DNA from: Macrostomum hystrix
Taxonomy: Eukaryota > Platyhelminthes > Macrostomidae
DNA length: 64,000 nt
Assembly: GCA_950097015.1 (NCBI GenBank)
Contig: CATNEN010000038.1
Coordinates: forward strand, 11,119,501 to 11,183,500
Direction of reading: 5' to 3'
Both the position numbers and the translations under genes were made by a program. The notes under the pieces were generated by a model. It saw only the letters and a list, made by a program, of their open reading frames with translations. It did no database searches and was not told the DNA's origin. This document shows, piece by piece, positions 36,940-48,210 of the stretch. Position 1 is the stretch's first letter; every line of letters begins with the position of its first letter.

Positions 36940-38850
36940 TTCTCACAGTTCTCATCTGATTCTCACCTGATTCTCGCATTTCTCATCTGATTCTCACAGT
37001 TCTCAACTGATTCTCACAATTATCATCCGATTGTCACAATTCTCATCCGATTGTCACAATTCTCATCTGATTCTCACAATTCTCATCCGATTGTCACAAT
37101 TCTCATCTGATTCTCACAATTCTCATCTGATTCTCACAATTCTCATCTGATTCTCACAGTTCTCATCTGATTCTCACAATTATCATCTGATTCTCACAGT
37201 TCTCATCTGGTTCTCACAGTTCTCATCTGATTCTCACAGTTCTCATCTGATTCTCACAATCCTCATCTGATTCTCACAATCCTCATCTGATTCTCACAGT
37301 TCTCATCTGATTCTCACAGTTCTCATCTGATTCTCACAGTTCTCATCTGATTCTCACAGTTCTCATCTGATTCTCACAGTTCTCATCTGATTCTCACAGT
37401 TCTCATCTGATTCTCACAGTTCTCATCTGGTTCTCACAGTTCTCATCTGATTCTCACAGTTCTCATCTGATTCTCACAATCCTCATCTGATTCTCACAGT
37501 CCTCATCTGATTCTCACAGTTCTCATCTGATTCTCACAGTTCTCATCTGATTCTCACAGTTCTCATCTGATTCTCACAGTTCTCATCTGATTCTCACAGT
37601 TCTCATCTGATTCTCACAGTTCTCATCTGATTCTCACAGTTCTCATCTGGTTCTCACAGTTCTCATCTGATTCTCACAGTTCTCATCTGATTCTCACAGT
37701 TCTCATCTGATTCTCATGATTCTCATCTGATTCTCACAGTTCTCATCTGGTTCTCACAGTCCTCATCTGGTTCTCAGAATCCTCATCTGGTTCTCACAGT
37801 TCTCATCTGATTCTCACAGTTCTCATCTGATTCTCACAGTTCTCATCTGATTCTCACAGTTCTCATCTGATTCTCATGATTCTCATCTGGTTCTCACAGT
37901 TCTCATCTGATTCTCATGATTCTCATCTGTTTCTCACAATCCTCATCTGATTCTCACAGTTCCCATCTGATTCTCACAGTTCTCATCTGATTCTCACAGT
38001 TCTCATCTGATTCTCATGATTCTCATCTGATTCTCACAGTTCTCATCTGATTCTCACAGTTCTCATCTGATTCTCACAGTTCTCATCTGATTCTCACAGT
38101 TCTCATCTGGTTCTCACAGTTCTCATCTGATTCTCACAGTTCTCATCTGATTCTCATGATTCTCATCTGATTCTCACAGTTCTCATCTGATTCTCACAGT
38201 TCTCATCTGATTCTCACAGTTCTCATCTGATTCTCACAGTTCTCATCTGATTCTCACAGTTCTCATCTGATTCTCACAGTTCTCATCTGATTCTCATGAT
38301 TCTCATCTGATTCTCACAGTTCTCATCTGATTCTCACAGTTCTCATCTGATTCTCACAGTTCTCATCTGATTCTCACAGTTCTCATCTGATTCTCATGAT
38401 TCTCATCTGATTCTCACAGTTCTCATCTGATTCTCACAGTTCTCATCTGATTCTCACAGTTCTCATCTGATTCTCATGATTCTCATCTGGTTCTCACAGT
38501 TCCCATCTGATTCTCACAGTTCTCATCTGATTCTCACAGTTCTCATCTGATTCTCACAGTTCTCATTTGATTCTCAAAGTTCTCATCTGATTCTCATGAT
38601 TCTCATCTGGTTCTCACAGTTCTCATCTGATTCTCACAGTTCTCATCCGATTGTCGCAATTCTCATCTGGTTCTCACAGTTCTCATCTGATTCTCACAGT
38701 TCTCATCCGATTGTCGCAATTCTCATCTGGTTCTCACAATCCTCATTTGATTCTCACGATTCTCATCTGATTCTCACAATTCTCATCTGAGAATTCTTAT
38801 CTAATTCTCACAGATTTCTCAAAATCTCACAATTCTCATCAGACTTTAAC
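36940..38850. repeat. Tandem array, 20-bp unit
   Basis: About 95 copies of TCTCATCTGATTCTCACAGT. Variants ending in CATGAT, or with TGGTTC in place of TGATTC, are scattered in blocks of about 100-240 bp. Both edges degenerate (TCTCATCCGATTGTCACAAT), the usual pattern of a homogenised array centre. Confidence 0.97.
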
Positions 38851-39414
38851 ATCAGCCTTTTGATATCAAGTTAGGCACAAGAAAGCGCCACCCAATGTTA
38901 TGTCTTTTCCCAGTTGATCCGCTTCGAGCCTCATCTAATCCTGTCTTGATATCCATTCGGTTGGTTCTGACGCATCAGGCTTTGCCGGCCCGTCAGTCAA
39001 ACCAAAATAGGCCCCATCTCCCACTCACCTGTGAGCACTGTTTTTTTTGCACCCGACACCACAATCTGTTTAGTGCCGATTGGCGAAACCTGATTAGCAC
39101 ATGCTAACCAGCCAGTCATCCCGTCCCCATTTCCCAATCGGGATTGCTTCGACAGTGTCGAAAAAGGCGGGATTAAGATTGATCTGACTCGGGGCGAAGA
39201 GGATTTTAATCCCCTTCTCTCAGGTGAGGAGATGAGCTGAAAAATAGCGGTAGGATAATACCGCTGGTCAGTGAGGAGCAGATTATCATCTTAGCTGTCT
39301 ATTTATCCCATCAACCCATTTGTCAGTAGCCAAGGTAGACTCGGTAAAATGGTCCACAGAATCAATATTGGAAGAATTAAATCCCAGCGATGACCCACAT
39401 GTAACCCATGGCAA
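38851..39414. other. Unique spacer
   Basis: No supported gene; a 70-codon plus frame at 38895-39107 has no signature. Confidence 0.4.
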
Positions 39415-39715
39415 TCACAGGTGACCCAAATCGATCTTGAATGACCCAAATCGATCCTGAATGACCCAAATCAATCATTAATGACCCAAATCTATCCTGA
39501 ATGACCCAAATCAATCATTAATGACCCAAATCAATCCTGAATGACCCAAATCTATCCTGAATGACCCAAATCAATCCTGAATGACCCAAATCAATCCTGA
39601 ATGACCCAAATCAATCCTGAATGACCCAAATCGATCCTGAATGACCCAAATAATTCATAAATGACCCAAATCAAGTCTGAATGACCCATGTCAATCTTAA
39701 ATGGCTTAAATCAAT
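39415..39715. repeat. Tandem array, 20-bp unit
   Basis: About 14 copies of AATGACCCAAATCAATCCTG, degenerate at the right edge. Confidence 0.95.
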
Positions 39716-39744
39716 TTTGGATAACCAGAATTTGTGAAAATAAT

Positions 39745-39805
39745 ATTTGCAGGCGGGCTCGATGGGGCCAGCGAGTACCCCACTCCGCTGACTCCTGAGC
39801 ACACA
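39745..39805. mobile_element. SINE 3'-end fragment
   Basis: It contains CTCCGCTGACTCCTGAGC, shared with the 3' end of the SINE at 21868-22115 and with the fragment at 48588-48690. No tRNA-like head is present. Confidence 0.4.
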
Positions 39806-40404
39806 CTCACTCAGATACTCAGGAACATGTCGGATCTCGACCCAGATAGCTCGCATGACCCGTAGAATCAGTGCTTTATAGGATGGAATTCTTCTCTAAC
39901 CAAATGAGCCACAGTCGAGCGTTAACTAGGCCTCCTTAACAAATGCAGGCTGTGGGATTTGAAAAGCCGATTGAAAATTTGTTATGGGACAAAATTATAA
40001 CAGTTTGAGGGGGCGTGGCTTTGCGTGACTCGCGCGAAAAATCGTGAATAGACTACTCTACTCGCTGTCATGTCCGGCTTGTGCTCATTGTGAAGTGCTG
40101 CTGCTGCTGCTGCTGCTAGACCTGGTGTTGGGCGAGAGTTTTAGGAGCACGAATGGTTCTTAACTTCCGATCCTTGGCCGGCACAATGAAGTCATGCCCT
40201 CTGCTGCTTGGTTTTCTGGCGCGTCTTTTCTTCTTTGCTTGGCCATTTTTTTTTCAATAGGACGGGGATCACAAGGGTTTCATCGAGTTTGAAAGAGAAG
40301 GGGAGAGAGACTGGGGAGAGAGGCTGTGTCTCTTGGAGTCTAGCTTTTAATCGAGTTTCGCGCTAAATTGAAACGATCTTATAAGCCCTTCTAACGATGA
40401 TGGA
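39806..40404. other. Unique spacer with CTG microsatellite
   Basis: (CTG)n lies at about 40097-40118. No gene seen. Confidence 0.45.
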
Positions 40405-40995
40405 AAAGGTAGATAAGGTAGACAAAGTAGATAGATTGAACAAATTAGATAAAGGAGATAAAAAACTAAGGGCTTGTAGAGAAAGAAGAGAAAGTAGATA
40501 AAATAGACAAAGTAGACAAAGTAGATAAAGTAGACAAAGTAGATAAAGTTAAGGAAGTAGAGGAGGCATATAGAGTAGAAAAGTAAAGATAGAGTAGTAA
40601 AGTCTCAATCCACTAAAAGTAGAGTTAGGTAGAAAAAGTAGACAAAGTAGAGAAAGTAGATAACGTAGAGAAAGTAGATAACGTAGAGAAAACTAGAGAA
40701 AGTAGACAAATTAGATAGAGTAGAGAAAGTAGATAAAGTAGATAAAGTAGATAAAGTAGACAAAGCTGATAAAGTATATAAAGTAGACAAAGTAGACAAA
40801 GTAGAGAAACTAGAGAAAGTAGATAAAGTAGAGAAAGTAGAGAAAGTAGATAAAGTAGAGAAAGTAGAGAAACTAGAGAAAGTAGATAAAGCAGATAAAG
40901 TTTACAAAGTAGATAAGTAAAATAAGTTAGATAAAGTGGATAAAGTAGATAAAGTAGACAAAGTAGAGAAGGTAGATAAAGTAGATAAGATGAAG
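40405..40995. repeat. Tandem array, 9-bp unit
   Basis: AAAGTAGAT / AAAGTAGAG / AAAGTAGAC units, roughly 60 copies. Leu/Ser/Tyr-rich minus frames are artefacts. Confidence 0.93.
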
Positions 40996-41859
40996 AAATC
41001 AACAAGCAAGCAGACAGTAGCCAAGTGAATTGAATACTTTTCAGTTGAGAGTGATCAGACTCGGCAAAGTTTCTCATAAAGCATCGGATAAGAATCGTAA
41101 TCCGAAATTGACCAATCAATAACAGAAGCAATCAAGCAGGCCAACACACACACACACGCACACACACACTTAGAGGGATGCAAATAATATGACCGCGGAA
41201 CCGGTGCACACGCGTGGCTGAAACCAGCTTTGAGTATCAAGTGGTTCCAGCTATCCAAAAGCCCACTTTAGTCGGCGCCTGCTAATGAGTGGAAAATTGA
41301 GGCTCGAACCAAACTAGATGGAGCACAACCAACAAGCCCCCCAATCTATCGCTGTCCATCTAGCTATCTATCCCCGCATCTCCGGCATAGTTTGGCTAGT
41401 AACTCCAAAAAACTGGCTCGAATTTCAATTTCCTATCAGCCTCGAACGCGTTAACGCCAAGAAAATACTCCAGCAGGCCTTCTCTGGAGTAGGGGATACT
41501 CAAGAAGCATTTTCTAGAGCGACAGGGCAGGGTTAGAGAGAGTGGGGGGTAGGGCTGTTCGGGGTATGAATGTCGGCTATCATTTGCTGCAACTTTTCTG
41601 CACCATCCAACACGACACCCTGCCACTCGTTTGGCGGTCCGAAACTGCTAAAAACTATCAATAATGATTCTGTTCATCATACACGGGTACCAGGCTGAGC
41701 TGGCAACTGGACTGGCTACGAAATGCTGAAAATCGGATTAGGCCCCTTCGCCTCCACATTTTTTGCCCCAGTCATAAAAACTGGAAATTTTGGCTCGCAA
41801 TTCAGCTTAGACCGAGCGCTGTCTTGTCATGCCCGTCTCATGTGCTTTATCCCATATTC
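40996..41859. other. Unique spacer
   Basis: It has a (CA)n run at about 41143-41169. No supported gene; the 60-80-codon frames at 41.3-41.6 kb overlap on opposite strands without a signature. Confidence 0.4.
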
Positions 41860-42540
41860 AGAGTCTTCTCTCTACTCACTCTCCTCTCTTCTCAGTCTAA
41901 TCTCTCCTCACCTCTGTTTCATCTCTACTCTCTCCTCATCCCGTCTAATCTCTCCTCTATCCCCTGTCTAATCTCTCCTCATCCCATGTCTAATCTCTCC
42001 TCTATCCCCTGTCTAATCTCTCCTCTATCCCCTGTCTAATCTCTCCTCATCCCATGTCTAATCTCTCCTCTATCCCCTGTCTAATCTCTCCTCATCCCCT
42101 GTCTAATCTCTCTTCTATCCCCCGTCTAATCTCTCCTCTATCCCCTGTCTAATCTCTCCTCATCCCCTGTCTAATCTCTCCTCATCCCCTGTCTAATCTC
42201 TCTTCTATCCCCCGTAAAATCTCTACTCTCTCCAATGTCTAATCTCTACTCTCTCGAATGTCTAATCTCTCCTCTATCCCCCGTCTAATCTCTCCTCATC
42301 CCCTGTCTAATCTCTCATCACCTGTCTAATCTCTATTCTATCCCCCATCTAATCTCTACTCTCTCTAATGTCTAATCTCTCCCCTATCCCTGTCTAGTCT
42401 CTCGACTACACCCTTCTAATCTCTCTTCTCTCCCCTGTCTAATCTCCATCCCTCCCCCATCAAATTTATTATCTTTCCCCTATCTAATCTCTCCTCTCCC
42501 CTGTCAAGTATCTCTCCCCAATCTAGTGTCACTCTCGTCT
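41860..42540. repeat. Pyrimidine-rich array, about 22-23-bp unit
   Basis: Units of TCTAATCTCTCCTCTATCCC plus CTG, with TCTCCTCATCCC variants, becoming degenerate after 42.35 kb. It shares TCTAATCTCTCC with the arrays at 1.9 kb and 19.3 kb. Confidence 0.92.
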
Positions 42541-43124
42541 GTCCGGTATCCTTCTCCAATCATCTCTCCCAGTCACTCGGCAAAAAGCCGAAAATGCACT
42601 CACCCTCCACTAGTAATAATTTTGATAGCCTGGAGTCCATCATCATCGCTTCGGAATGCGTGACTTGACAAAATTGAAATTCAATCACTTGTCAGACTAA
42701 ACCGAGCGGGAGAAAACCTCCGCTATGGACAGTTAATTGCGATCCGCTGCTGGCTCAGACACAGACACCACAGAGATTGCGGCTAGCGATCGATCGGGTT
42801 TGACTCCTCCCAGTTTTTTTACTATATCGATTTTTATCAGTTGAGCCAAGCCTCAAACTGGCACATATCACATTTAAACTATCGCTGACAGCAGAAAATG
42901 CAAAACGGTATTTGACGATTCGCAATGATTTAGACAGTTTTAATCGGCATCTATCACGCTTCTAGTGCGTAGCTGGTGGGCTATTTATCATCAAAGTAAC
43001 TTACTTCTTTAAACTTTTAGGTTAGAAAAAAATTGCCAGACTGACACATTTTAATCGGAAATTTAGGAAAATATAACAGCTCTAATCTCAAAATACCAAC
43101 GTCATTAAATACGTATCCGTTTTT
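42541..43124. other. Unique spacer
   Basis: No supported gene. Confidence 0.4.
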
Positions 43125-43450
43125 CTCAATCCTGATTGGCTGAAAGCTTATCTCACTATATGTCTTCAACTCCCTACTAACAACCTCACTCCGCACTGAT
43201 CAATTTCTCTCTTCTTATTGGCTGAAGCTTATCCAGCTCTCCTGACTAGAACCTCTCTCCACGCCACTAGCCACCTCACTCCACACTGATCCAGTTCTCT
43301 ATTCTAATTGGCTGAAGCTTATCCAGCTGTCCTGACTAGAACCACCTCCTCTCCACTAGCCACCTCACTCCATACTGGCCCTTTTTGGTTTCTAATTGGC
43401 TGACAAATAGCCCCTCCAATGCGTTAACTCTACTAGCCAACTCATTCCAC
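43125..43450. repeat. Diverged 82-90-bp tandem repeat carrying ATTGGCTGA boxes
   Basis: Four copies. ATTGGCTGA-type boxes lie at about 43135, 43217, 43307 and 43395. Between them recur GCTTATCCAGCTCTCCTGAC and CACTAGCCACCTCACTCCA. A motif from this repeat, ACCTCACTCCGCA, returns at 45.67-45.81 kb, on the other side of the caspase-like gene at 44451-45140. Confidence 0.8.
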
Positions 43451-44009
43451 ACAAAATATGGAATGAGTTTCCATTTCGCTGATATTTTAACTGGCTAAAG
43501 CTCTGCCATTCTCCCATTAAAAAATCAATCAGCGTTATCCATAAGAAAATCACACTCTCAAAAATATTTTATTTCACTAATTAGCAATGAATTTCGCCGC
43601 TTTTCAAAAAAATATCTTCTTTTCACGGCACAAACAAGCGAAAATTTAGCACAAAAATTGAAATAAAGAACCTACAAAAAGTATTCAATAATATACATAC
43701 TGGAAGTAGTAATTTCAGTTTAACTAGAAAATATCTAATGTAAAATGTAAAAATGTTAAATTAAAGTTTTTTACAAGAGCGTAAAGAGACAAAAGAGAGA
43801 GACAATGAAAAGCACTTCGTCCAAAAAAATTAAAGCAATAAAAAGTAAACGATAACGATAATGTTCTGACAGTTTTGGCAGCAAATCAGAGACTCTTGAG
43901 ATCAGAAAATACGAGCGATAGATTAAAAAAAGCGATAGAGAGAGGGAAATGTAACTTAGAAAATGTAACTTTCAGAGCAAGGGTCAAAAAAGAAAGGTAA
44001 GACGATGAG
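43451..44009. other. AT-rich spacer
   Basis: Probably 3'-flanking DNA of the minus-strand caspase-like gene; no gene seen. Confidence 0.4.
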
Positions 44010-44415
44010 TGAGAAGAGACAGGGGACAGGAAGGGTGAGATCAGACAGGGGGAGAGGAAGGGTGAGATCAGACAGGGGGAGAGGAAGGGTGAGACCAGAC
44101 AGGGGAGAGGAAGGGTGAGATCAGACAGGGGAGATGAAGGGTGAGATCAGACAGGGGGAGAGGAAGGGTGAGACCAGACAGGGGGAGAGGAAGGGTGAGA
44201 CCAGACATGGGGAGAGGAAGGGTGAGATCAGACAGGGGGAGAGGAAGGGTGAGATCAGACAGGCGGAGATGAAGGGTGAGATCAGACAGGGTGAGATCAG
44301 ACAGGGGGAGAGGAAGGGTGAGACCAGACATGGGGAGATGAAGGGTGAGATCAGACAGGCAGAGATGAAGGGTGAGATCAGATAGGGGAGAGGAAGGGTG
44401 AGATCAGTCAGGGTG
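44010..44415. repeat. Polypurine array, about 27-bp unit
   Basis: About 15 copies of a unit containing AGGAAGGGTGAGATCAGACA and GGGGGAG. It ends only about 35 bases from the stop codon of the caspase-like gene, so it probably lies in its 3' untranslated region. Confidence 0.94.
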
Positions 44416-44450
44416 ATGGGAAGGATAGCCGTAGAGCACGCAGGTTTTGT

Positions 44451-45140
44451 TCAAAGGTGAGCAAAGAAGAATTTCTTAGTGAGATGGCTGGCATAGGCCA
44501 CAGCCATAGGTGCTAGATCAGGATCCAGCGGGTGCAGCCTGGCACGCCGGTTAAGCATTGTCATTAGCTGATGAAACTCGAGTCGACTGCCGAAGCGAGT
44601 CAGGGTCTCGCACAGCAGACTGTTGAAATCGTTGCCACCGTAGCCAAACACCAGGGCGGTGTCAACGAAGGCCGGCAGGCCGTTGCTGGCCGCGGTCGAA
44701 GCTGCCGCAGCGTCGCCGGCTGCCAACAACGCGGCGTCGCAGCAGACAGTCGAGTTGAGCATGGCGGCCTCGTTCTCATACTGGACAATGAACAGTTTCG
44801 GCTTGCCGTGCCACATCGCCGAATTAGAGAACGGCCGCAGCAGCCGGTCGAAGTCCAAGTCCAGGCCGGAGATGTTGATGCCCCAGCTGTCCATCGCGTT
44901 GTAGCAGCCGACCATGGCAACAACCAGACAGCAGCAGCCTTCGTAGGCGCGGTCGCTAGCCAGGGCTTCGAAGTAGTTCAGCACGTCGCGAGCGTTCTCA
45001 CCGTTGCCAACATTTGTCTCCAGCCACTGGAATTGCATCTCGGCGAAGGCGTCGCGCAACGGCTGGATTCGAACTCGGGGATTGTCGCGAAATATCAGGC
45101 ACAGCTTCGGTGCGCCTGTTGTGTTGTACACTTGCGACAT
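44451..45140 (-). CDS. Caspase-like pseudoprotease A (catalytic residues lost)
   Basis: A single-exon frame of 229 residues spans a caspase (peptidase C14) fold without a prodomain. Strand 1 is KLCLIF (12-17); LVVAMVGCYNAM (72-83) aligns with the VCVILSHGEE region, but the catalytic His is replaced by Cys79; GKPKLFIVQ (112-120) is the family strand before the active site, yet QACRG is replaced by QYENE, so the nucleophilic Cys is absent. The p10 part continues with NSLLCETLTRFG and ends SHLTKKFFF, like the family's SMLTKKLYF. An Ala-rich insert occupies the interdomain linker (133-155). A CATTGCAG acceptor lies 8 bases before the ATG, supporting this start. It is unlikely to cleave substrates; a decoy or regulatory role is an inference. 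Confidence 0.82.
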   Translation of the reverse strand: MSQVYNTTGAPKLCLIFRDNPRVRIQPLRDAFAEMQFQWLETNVGNGENARDVLNYFEALASDRAYEGCCCLVVAMVGCYNAMDSWGINISGLDLDFDRLLRPFSNSAMWHGKPKLFIVQYENEAAMLNSTVCCDAALLAAGDAAAASTAASNGLPAFVDTALVFGYGGNDFNSLLCETLTRFGSRLEFHQLMTMLNRRARLHPLDPDLAPMAVAYASHLTKKFFFAHL

Positions 45141-45174
45141 TGCTGCTGCTGCAATGGGTTCGTGACTGCCTGGC

Positions 45175-45213
<39 letters not shown>

Positions 45214-45240
45214 GCTTATCTGTCTGTCTGAAATAGATGT

Positions 45241-45660
45241 CTGAATAAATATTCTAACTAAAATAAGAATATATACCTAAACAGCAATACATTACAAGTT
45301 TAATAAAAAGTTGTATATCAAATCTACATATTTATGTAACAGAAAACTTCCACATTCAACATTCAGATATATATATTTAAATAGATAAGGTGTTTATGAA
45401 ATAATTTAGTAGGCTTGTTTTCATTTCAAACTTTTCTTCGAATTAAAAAGCACGCATGAGTAACACGAAGATAAAAAGAAATGGAATCTAAAGTAAAAGA
45501 AAAAAATAGAATACAATATAAAATAATTTATATCTACTTTTAGTATATATAATTATCTTTTTGAATTCAATTAATGCTGCTAAGGCAGAAAGTTAAAAGA
45601 GCTGTCCTGTTAATCGTACTTTGCACGTTAACATTCCTATGATTTAATTTGCACACTGAC
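45241..45660. other. AT-rich spacer between caspase-like genes
   Basis: No gene seen. A short (GTCT)n microsatellite lies just upstream of gene A at about 45175-45210. Confidence 0.45.
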
Positions 45661-45664
45661 TGTC

Positions 45665-45810
45665 TGCCACCCACCTCACTCCGCAGCCTATCATCGATTT
45701 CCCGTCAAGGGTACACCCCACCCTCCGCAAGACACCTCACTCCGCAGCGAATCATCGATTTCCCGTCAAGGGTACACCCCAACTTCCGCCAGACACCTCA
45801 CTCCGCACCC
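45665..45810. repeat. Two-and-a-half-copy 63-bp repeat
   Basis: Two copies of a block with CACCTCACTCCGCAGC, ATCATCGATTTCCCGTCAAG and GGTACACCCCA, followed by a partial third copy near the stop of caspase-like gene B. It shares ACCTCACTCCGCA with the repeat at 43.1-43.45 kb. Confidence 0.8.
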
Positions 45811-45841
45811 GCTCATTCTGATTGGCTGTAACTCGTCCCCT

Positions 45842-47661
45842 CTACCGCCCCGCCGCGCCGAAGTGCACCAGTCCAGTCAGCGTGCTGATCACCTTCGGCA
45901 TGGCGACCTCGGCGCTGCCATACTTAGCAACCGCGGCCATGAAATTCAGCGTCAGTTCAGAGATTTCAACTTGGCTGCAGCTCTCCGCGGCTGCTAGAAA
46001 GGCTCCGGCCAGCTCGGCCGGGGGATTCGGCACCTGCGCACCGGCGTAGAATGGCAACGGCGAGTACAGAATGTAGAAGTCGGGGCCAAGATTCACCTCC
46101 GGACAGCGGGTCAGGGCGATGCGATCGGTCAGTCGTTGGTTGCATCCAAACATCCAGCCGATGTGATGCCGACGCGGGTGCCAACGATGCCCCAGTCTGA
46201 GCTGCTCGCGAGGAGAATGGATGAAGAAAAGCTTCGGCTTGCCGGCCAGTCCGGGGCACTTTTCGGCTCGGAACATGTCAAACAACTGAGATAATTGCAG
46301 CTGATCGAGCAGGGGATTGTTGGCTAACTCAGCGTCGTTATTGCCGCCATAGCCGTATCTTAAGCCGAAGCTGTTGCCATTGTAACTCCAACCGGGAGTG
46401 TTGCTTGCCTGCGAGAGCGCAAGGTCAATGTGTTTTTGGTCCAGGCATAATTGGGTCAGGGATCATTGGGTCAGGGATCATTGGGTCAGGGATAATTGGG
46501 TCAGGGATAATTGGGTCAGGGATCATTGGGTCAGGGATCATTGGGTCAGGCATCATTGGGTCAGGCATCATTGGGTCAGGGATCATTGGGTCAGGGATCA
46601 TTTGGTCAGGCATCATTGGGTCAGGGATCATTGGGTCAGGGATCATTGGGTCAGGGATCATTGGGTCAAGGATCATTGGGTCAAGGATCATTGGGTCAGG
46701 GATCATTGGGTCAGGGATCATTGGGTCAGGGATCATTGGGTCAGGCATCATTGGGTCAGGGATCATTGGGTCAGGCATCATTGGGTCAGGGATCATTGGG
46801 TCAGGCATCATTGGGTCAGGGATCATTGGGTCAGGGATCATTTGGTCAGGCATCATTGGGTCAGGGATCATTGGGTCAGGCATCATTGGGTCAGGGATCA
46901 TTGGGTCAGGGATCATTGGGTCAGGGATCATTGGGTCAAGGATCATTGGGTCAGGCATCATTGGGTCAGGGATCATTGGGTCAGGGATCATTGGGTCAGG
47001 GATCATTGGGTCAAGGATCATTGGGTCAAGGATCATTGGGTCAAGGATCATTGGGTCAGGGATCATTGGGTCAGGGATCATTGGGTCAGGCATCATTGGG
47101 TCAGGGATCATTGGGTCAGGGATCATTGGGTCAGGGATCATTGGGTCAGGGATCATTGGGTCAGGGATCATTGGGTCAGGGATCATTGGGTCAAGGATCA
47201 TTGGGTCAGGGATCATTGGGTCAGGGATCATTGGGTCAGGGATCATTGGGTCAGGGACCATTGGGTCAAGGACCGTGGGTCAGGGACAGTGGGTCAGGGC
47301 TTACCTGAGCGTGCATGGAGCCGGTGAGAACCACGCCAGGTGGCGGCACCAGCAGGAAGCCGTACTGGCAGATGAGTACAATAAGCAGGCAGTCCGCCTG
47401 ACCGTGATCAGCTGACTCAGCCAGCCGCTGTAGGCCGGCAGTCAAGGAGCTCACGCTGACATCGTCCAGAACATTGATACGCTGCCTGTCGAAGCCAAGG
47501 CGGAAAAGCGCCCTTTCGTAGTCTTTGATCCGGGCCGGCAGGTCGACAGCGAACGGCGGCGGATGATCGCCGAATTTGATCGTGGCGATGACGCAACAAC
47601 CTCGCCGAGCCATCGGGTAGCTCGGCAGTGCCAGTTCTAGCTCGCTGGCGATGCAATCCAT
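45842..47661 (-). CDS. Caspase-like pseudoprotease B, two exons (catalytic residues lost)
   Basis: Exon 1 is 47305-47661 and exon 2 is 45842-46408; the donor CTCAG/GTAAGC and acceptor CTCGCAG/GCAAG join in phase 0 to give 307 residues. The protein covers the caspase fold: RRGCCVIATIKF (19-30, first strand), LGFDRQRINVLDD, then DCLLIVLICQYG (90-101), where the catalytic His is Gln99. LFDMFRAEKCPGLAGKPKLF (161-180) is a near-canonical run-up to the active site, but QACRG has become HSPRE, with Pro185 at the Cys position. FYILYSPLPF and the terminal MPKVISTLTGLVHF match the p10 strands. An acceptor-like CTCAG lies 9 bases before the ATG. The 896-bp intron is almost entirely a satellite array. 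Catalytic loss is visible; function is unknown. Confidence 0.82.
46444..47298. repeat. Satellite filling the intron of caspase-like gene B, 15-bp unit
   Basis: About 56 copies of GGGTCAGGGATCATT, with CATCATT, AAGGATC and TTTGGTC variants. It starts about 35 bases from the acceptor and ends within 10 bases of the donor, so it makes up almost the whole intron. Three long plus frames and one minus frame across it are artefacts of the 15-bp period. Confidence 0.97.
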
Positions 47662-47751
47662 TGAGGTCAGCTGAGTCCAAAATTACTCTAGTTCTGATGG
47701 CCGACTGCTGGCTGCAAAAGTAGACAGGGAATGCTGTCCATTGTGTGATTG

Positions 47752-47990
47752 ACGTGGGTCAGGAATCGTGGGTAAATAGAATATGGGTCACAGAACATGG
47801 GTCAGGGATCATGGGTCACAGAACATGGGTCACAGAAAATGGGTCACAGAAAATGGGTCAGGGATCATGGGTCACAGAACATGGATCACAGAACATGGGT
47901 CAGGGATCATGGGTCACAGAACATGGGTCACAGAACATGGGTCACAGAACATAGGTCACAGAACATGGGTCAGGGATCATGGGTCAATCT
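47752..47990. repeat. 14-bp array upstream of caspase-like gene B
   Basis: Units ATGGGTCACAGAAC and ATGGGTCAGGGATC. The second is a relative of the intronic 15-bp unit, so related satellites lie on both sides of exon 1. Confidence 0.93.
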
Positions 47991-48065
47991 GGAAAATCAT
48001 GGAAAATCTTCATTTAAAAAGGTAGAAGAAAGTAACAGAAAAAAACAACTTTAAAAACATTTTCT

Positions 48066-48125
48066 TGGTCAGGGATCATTGGATCAGGGATCATTAGATC
48101 AGGGATCATTGGATCAGGGTTTATT
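48066..48125. repeat. Short 15-bp array
   Basis: Four copies of GGATCAGGGATCATT, again related to the intronic satellite. Confidence 0.85.
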
Positions 48126-48210
48126 GGATTTTTTGTCAGAGGAAATGTTTTATAGACAATGTTTGATTAATAATGTATCATAGAAAGAGGTTTTGATTGT
48201 CTAATTCAAA

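Noticed and set aside
44571-45236. 221-codon plus-strand frame opposite caspase-like gene A
   Set aside because: It is an antisense shadow; the minus frame carries the caspase-fold signatures.
46398-47415. Three long plus-strand frames (DHWVR, GIIGS, GQGSL repeats)
   Set aside because: They translate the 15-bp satellite in all three frames and lie antisense within the intron of caspase-like gene B.
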